From contig CAJUAH010000015.1 in assembly GCA_910584375.1 (NCBI GenBank), forward strand, positions 1-64,000: a stretch of DNA of 64,000 bases, written 5' to 3'. Made by a program: the position numbers and the translations under genes. This document shows, one piece after another, positions 61,534-64,000 of this stretch. Numbering within the stretch: the first letter of the stretch is position 1; each line of letters begins with the position of its first letter. This stretch comes from an uncultured Acetatifactor sp. GTDB taxonomy: Bacteria > Bacillota > Clostridia > Lachnospirales > Lachnospiraceae. The notes under the pieces were generated by a model. The model made no database searches. It was not told the origin of the DNA and worked only from the letters and a program-made list of their open reading frames with translations.

Positions 61534-62682
61534 ATGATTGGTGACGCTATAATAACGAATGCTATAATCAGAAAAACTTTGGTATGTCTGCTCTGTGCCG
61601 GTGTTTTATGCCTGTCGGCGCACCTTGTACTCAGCCCAAAGAAAGACTATTCAGAAAACGAAAACCGCTATCTCGCCCCGTTTCCCACACCGTCCCTGGA
61701 GACCGTGCTGGACGGCGAGTTCATGGATGCCCTCAGCGACTGGCTGGCGGATCACTTTCCCCGGAGAGATTTCTTTGTGGGACTGAAAAGCGGCGTGGAG
61801 ATCGCCAGCGGCAGAAGATGCGTCAACCGTATCTATGTGGCGGAGGACGATTATCTGATAGAGCCCTATGACAGGCCGCAGAACACGGAGCGCATAACAG
61901 ACACGCTCAGACACTTTTATGAAAAGATCGATACTGACAGGATAGACCTTCATCTGATGCTGGTACCCACCGCAGTCACCGTATACAGCGACAAACTTCC
62001 CGCGTATGCCCCTTCCTGCGATCAATTGGAAACAGCCCGTGCGATCTATGACGCCACTGGAATCCCGGCCATCGACTGTACCCAGCGCCTTTTGGACGGC
62101 GCGTCCCAGGGGCAGCTGTACTACCGCACCGACCATCACTGGACAACATTCGGGGCCTATCAGGGGTATCTGGCCTACTGCGATACCAAGGGACTCACCC
62201 CTCTGGCGCTTACCTCCCTGACAGCGCGGACCGTCACCGAAGATTTCGCGGGCACCCTGTATTCAAAGATAAACGATTACGGCCACAGGAGGGATGAGAT
62301 CACGGTCTATACCAACCCGGAAGATACGCTCACGGTCACGTATCTGGACACAGGGGAAGTGACGGACAGTTTGTACAATTTTGATTATCTGGAAGAAAAA
62401 GACAAATACTCCCTTTTTCTCAACAATATCCATCCTCTGATCGTGATTGAGAACACGTCGGCGGCCTCGCAGGATGAGCTGATGCTGGTCAAGGACAGCT
62501 ATGCCAATTCCATGGTGCCCTTTCTGGCGCACCACTACAGAAAAATCTATGTATTTGACACCCGGTATTACAGAGATGGGCCTTCTTCTTTCCTGGATGA
62601 CCACGAGACGGTGACGGACATATTGCTGCTGTACAATCTGAATACTCTGGACGGCGACACAGGCATCCGGGGGATCTACTGA
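61534..62682 (+). CDS. DHHW-family surface protein, second copy
   Basis: A 382-residue protein with one N-terminal membrane helix and an extracytoplasmic AlgX/AlgJ-like domain. It has the full YRTDHHWTTFGAYQGYL motif (DHHW) and VKDSYANSMVPFL as the Ser block. These residues fit a Ser-His-Asp type acyltransferase or esterase site that works with the MBOAT before it. AGGAGG lies 11 nt upstream of the ATG. It ends the operon and is convergent with recO. No clear terminator was seen in the 51-bp gap. Confidence 0.88.
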   Translation: MIGDAIITNAIIRKTLVCLLCAGVLCLSAHLVLSPKKDYSENENRYLAPFPTPSLETVLDGEFMDALSDWLADHFPRRDFFVGLKSGVEIASGRRCVNRIYVAEDDYLIEPYDRPQNTERITDTLRHFYEKIDTDRIDLHLMLVPTAVTVYSDKLPAYAPSCDQLETARAIYDATGIPAIDCTQRLLDGASQGQLYYRTDHHWTTFGAYQGYLAYCDTKGLTPLALTSLTARTVTEDFAGTLYSKINDYGHRRDEITVYTNPEDTLTVTYLDTGEVTDSLYNFDYLEEKDKYSLFLNNIHPLIVIENTSAASQDELMLVKDSYANSMVPFLAHHYRKIYVFDTRYYRDGPSSFLDDHETVTDILLLYNLNTLDGDTGIRGIY

Positions 62683-62733
62683 CGCGCTGCGCCGTCCGGC
62701 GTGCGGAATGTCCCGTCGGGATTTTCGGTGCTT

Positions 62734-63384
62734 TCAGTATAGACTTTGCAGGATTTCCAGACTCTTGAAGGTATGGCCGATGACCTTATCGCAGTACCAG
62801 CGGGCCTCCTCCTGTAGCTGTTCCAATACACCGGGCGTCACCGTAAAGGTGTAGAGTTTCTCCACGCTGCTGGAAACGATGTATTCCAGCGCATAGACGG
62901 TGGACTCCTCCAGTTCCTGTTTCGCTCTCACGCCGGGGAATTCGCCGTTTACCGCAATACTTTTGATCTCGTAGACACATCTCACCAGCTCGTTGGGTAT
63001 GGAGGGCGCAATCAGCGCCCGCAGGGACTGATAGAGAAGCTTTAACATCTGCCGCTCGTCATTGTTCTCCCTGGTGTAATAATCCGCGATCTCCGCAAAA
63101 TACATACCATAGCATGCGCCTATGTAATCCGTTCTCAGGGGTTCAAAATAATTCTGAATCTCCGCGTCCGACACATTGTAGGATGACTTACCCTCATACA
63201 GCTTGAACGTACCGAAAGAAAAGGGATTGGTGGCGCTGCTGAGCCGACTGCCCGGCTTACGCGAGCCTTTGACAAACGCCGCGATCTTTCCCCGCTCTTT
63301 TGTAAGCAAACAGATACGCCTATCATACTCACCGATAGGCGTCTGTTTCAATATCATTCCCGTTACTGTTATAAAATCCTGCAT
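62734..63384 (-). CDS. recO: DNA repair protein RecO
   Basis: RecO helps load RecA on gapped DNA. The 216-residue protein has the N-terminal OB-fold (VTGMILKQTPIGEYDRRICLLTKERGKIAAFVKGSRKPGSRL) and the helical C-terminal domain (FEPLRTDYIGACYGMYFAEIADYYT). It is somewhat shorter than the usual 240-250, and the zinc-finger cysteines of the C-terminal domain found in some RecO proteins are missing. The GGAGC site before the ATG lies inside the yqzL-like frame. It is located downstream of era, as in Bacillus. Confidence 0.93.
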   Translation of the reverse strand: MQDFITVTGMILKQTPIGEYDRRICLLTKERGKIAAFVKGSRKPGSRLSSATNPFSFGTFKLYEGKSSYNVSDAEIQNYFEPLRTDYIGACYGMYFAEIADYYTRENNDERQMLKLLYQSLRALIAPSIPNELVRCVYEIKSIAVNGEFPGVRAKQELEESTVYALEYIVSSSVEKLYTFTVTPGVLEQLQEEARWYCDKVIGHTFKSLEILQSLY

Positions 63385-63523
63385 CTGGATCCGCTCCCGA
63401 CTGTCTCTCCATGATTCCCTGCCGCTCCATGCCGCAGGAATACTGTAGATAGTCCTCCACCTTTCCTGTGCTTACAAATCTCTGCCAGTACCTTGCCCTG
63501 CTGTTCTCCGCTGTCTCCCGCAT
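63329..63523 (-). CDS. yqzL: YqzL-like small protein
   Basis: A 64-residue protein. RARYWQRFVSTGKVEDYLQYS resembles the YqzL core (FWKLFEETGSIEAYLLYKE type), and era-yqzL-recO is the gene order in Bacillus subtilis. YqzL function is unknown. The ATG at 63523 has a strong GGAGG five nt upstream. The frame overlaps the recO start by 56 nt, which is longer than usual; the C-terminal 25 residues are not conserved-looking and may be read-through of a gene that has lost its old stop codon. Confidence 0.6.
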   Translation of the reverse strand: MRETAENSRARYWQRFVSTGKVEDYLQYSCGMERQGIMERQSGADPDAGFYNSNGNDIETDAYR

Positions 63524-63617
63524 AGCTACCTCCAAAATTACCCGCCCTCTGTTCTTTATATAGGGTTTGCGTTTTTCGGTTTTCTATGCGTCCGGCAGAG
63601 TCTATGAGCCGTATAGG

Positions 63618-64000
63618 CTACTGGATATCTTTGGGGTTATAACCAAAATTTTTCATCAGGAAATCGCTGTCACGCCAGTCTTTTTTCACCTTGACCCACA
63701 GCTGCAGGTTCACTTGCTGCTCCAGCAGATCTTCGATGTCCGGCCTGGCCGTGGAGCCTATCTTTTTCAGCATACTGCCGCCCTTGCCGATGATAATGCC
63801 TTTGTGGGACTCCCGCTCGCACACGATGGTAGCCTCGATGTCGCAGATATTCTTTCGATACTGCATCTGTTCGATACTGACCGCAATACCGTGGGGAATC
63901 TCCTCCTCCAAAAGCCGCAGCGCCTTCTCCCGTATCAGTTCCGCCACGATCTGCCGCATGGGCTGGTCGGTGACGGTATCCTCGTCATAGAATGCGGGCC
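63618..64000 (-). CDS. era: GTPase Era, C-terminal part (partial)
   Basis: Era is an essential GTPase that binds 16S rRNA and helps 30S assembly. Only the C-terminal KH domain is in the window, with TDQPMRQIVAELIREKALRL leading into the KH motif HKGIIIGKGGSMLKKIG, and ending NFGYNPKDIQ. The frame is open to the right edge, so the G domain lies outside. The gene is upstream of yqzL and recO. Confidence 0.95.
   Translation of the reverse strand, partial: PAFYDEDTVTDQPMRQIVAELIREKALRLLEEEIPHGIAVSIEQMQYRKNICDIEATIVCERESHKGIIIGKGGSMLKKIGSTARPDIEDLLEQQVNLQLWVKVKKDWRDSDFLMKNFGYNPKDIQ

Overview
The window looks like chromosome of a Gram-positive anaerobe of class Clostridia, most likely Lachnospiraceae. 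The evidence is an rnfCDGEAB cluster, a sodium-pumping decarboxylase operon, era-yqzL-recO order, lipoteichoic-acid-type synthesis, many Clostridia-type lipoproteins, and strong AGGAGG ribosome binding sites. The species cannot be named from sequence alone. No CRISPR array and no tRNA gene was seen.

Layout. 1-1132 holds the 5' part of a 16S rRNA gene on the minus strand, with its leader and a near-perfect promoter. 1.2-10.8 kb is housekeeping on the minus strand: a lipoprotein, a large membrane protein, HflX, a two-component system, threonine synthase and a SleB-type hydrolase. 10.8-14.4 kb (plus) is a surface acyltransfer module (MBOAT and DHHW protein) followed by a protein with two AP2-like domains around a degenerate HNH-like core. 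14.4-20.6 kb (minus) is a GH25 muramidase and the six Rnf genes. 20.9-28.5 kb carries an RNase H-like nuclease, cheR, a translation/isoprenoid/nucleotide run (rpsA, ispH, cmk), a flavoprotein and two regulators. 28.6-33.6 kb is a five-gene biotin-dependent operon (CoA carboxyltransferase, gamma, biotin carrier, beta pump, pyruvate/oxaloacetate carboxyltransferase). 33.8-42.8 kb holds two D-Ala-D-Ala carboxypeptidases, scpAB, a phosphoesterase, rpsU, and a GDPD plus LtaS-like pair. 43.0-46.0 kb has an XRE regulator and alaS.

46.1-51.3 kb is an accessory island: a wrecked serine recombinase, a cluster of strong palindromes, a TetR/TSUP permease pair bracketed by four copies of one 10-3-10 palindrome, a decayed coding remnant, an acetyltransferase, a small orphan protein and a roughly 174-bp structured element. 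51.3-56.0 kb is an Hsp70 with a giant TPR partner whose J-like N-terminus lacks HPD. 56.2-64.0 kb has glyS, a lipoprotein, a second surface acyltransfer operon (SGNH, DUF4358, MBOAT, DHHW) and recO, yqzL and era.

How the genes fit together. Rnf and the decarboxylase pump both couple central metabolism to an ion gradient. The two MBOAT/DHHW modules, LtaS/GDPD, the carboxypeptidases, GH25 and SleB proteins all act on the envelope. The most unusual items are the Hsp70/degenerate-J TPR pair, the AP2/HNH-like protein, the composite carboxyltransferase operon, the 21-bp-phased repeats between ltaS and the XRE gene, and the palindromic elements of the island.
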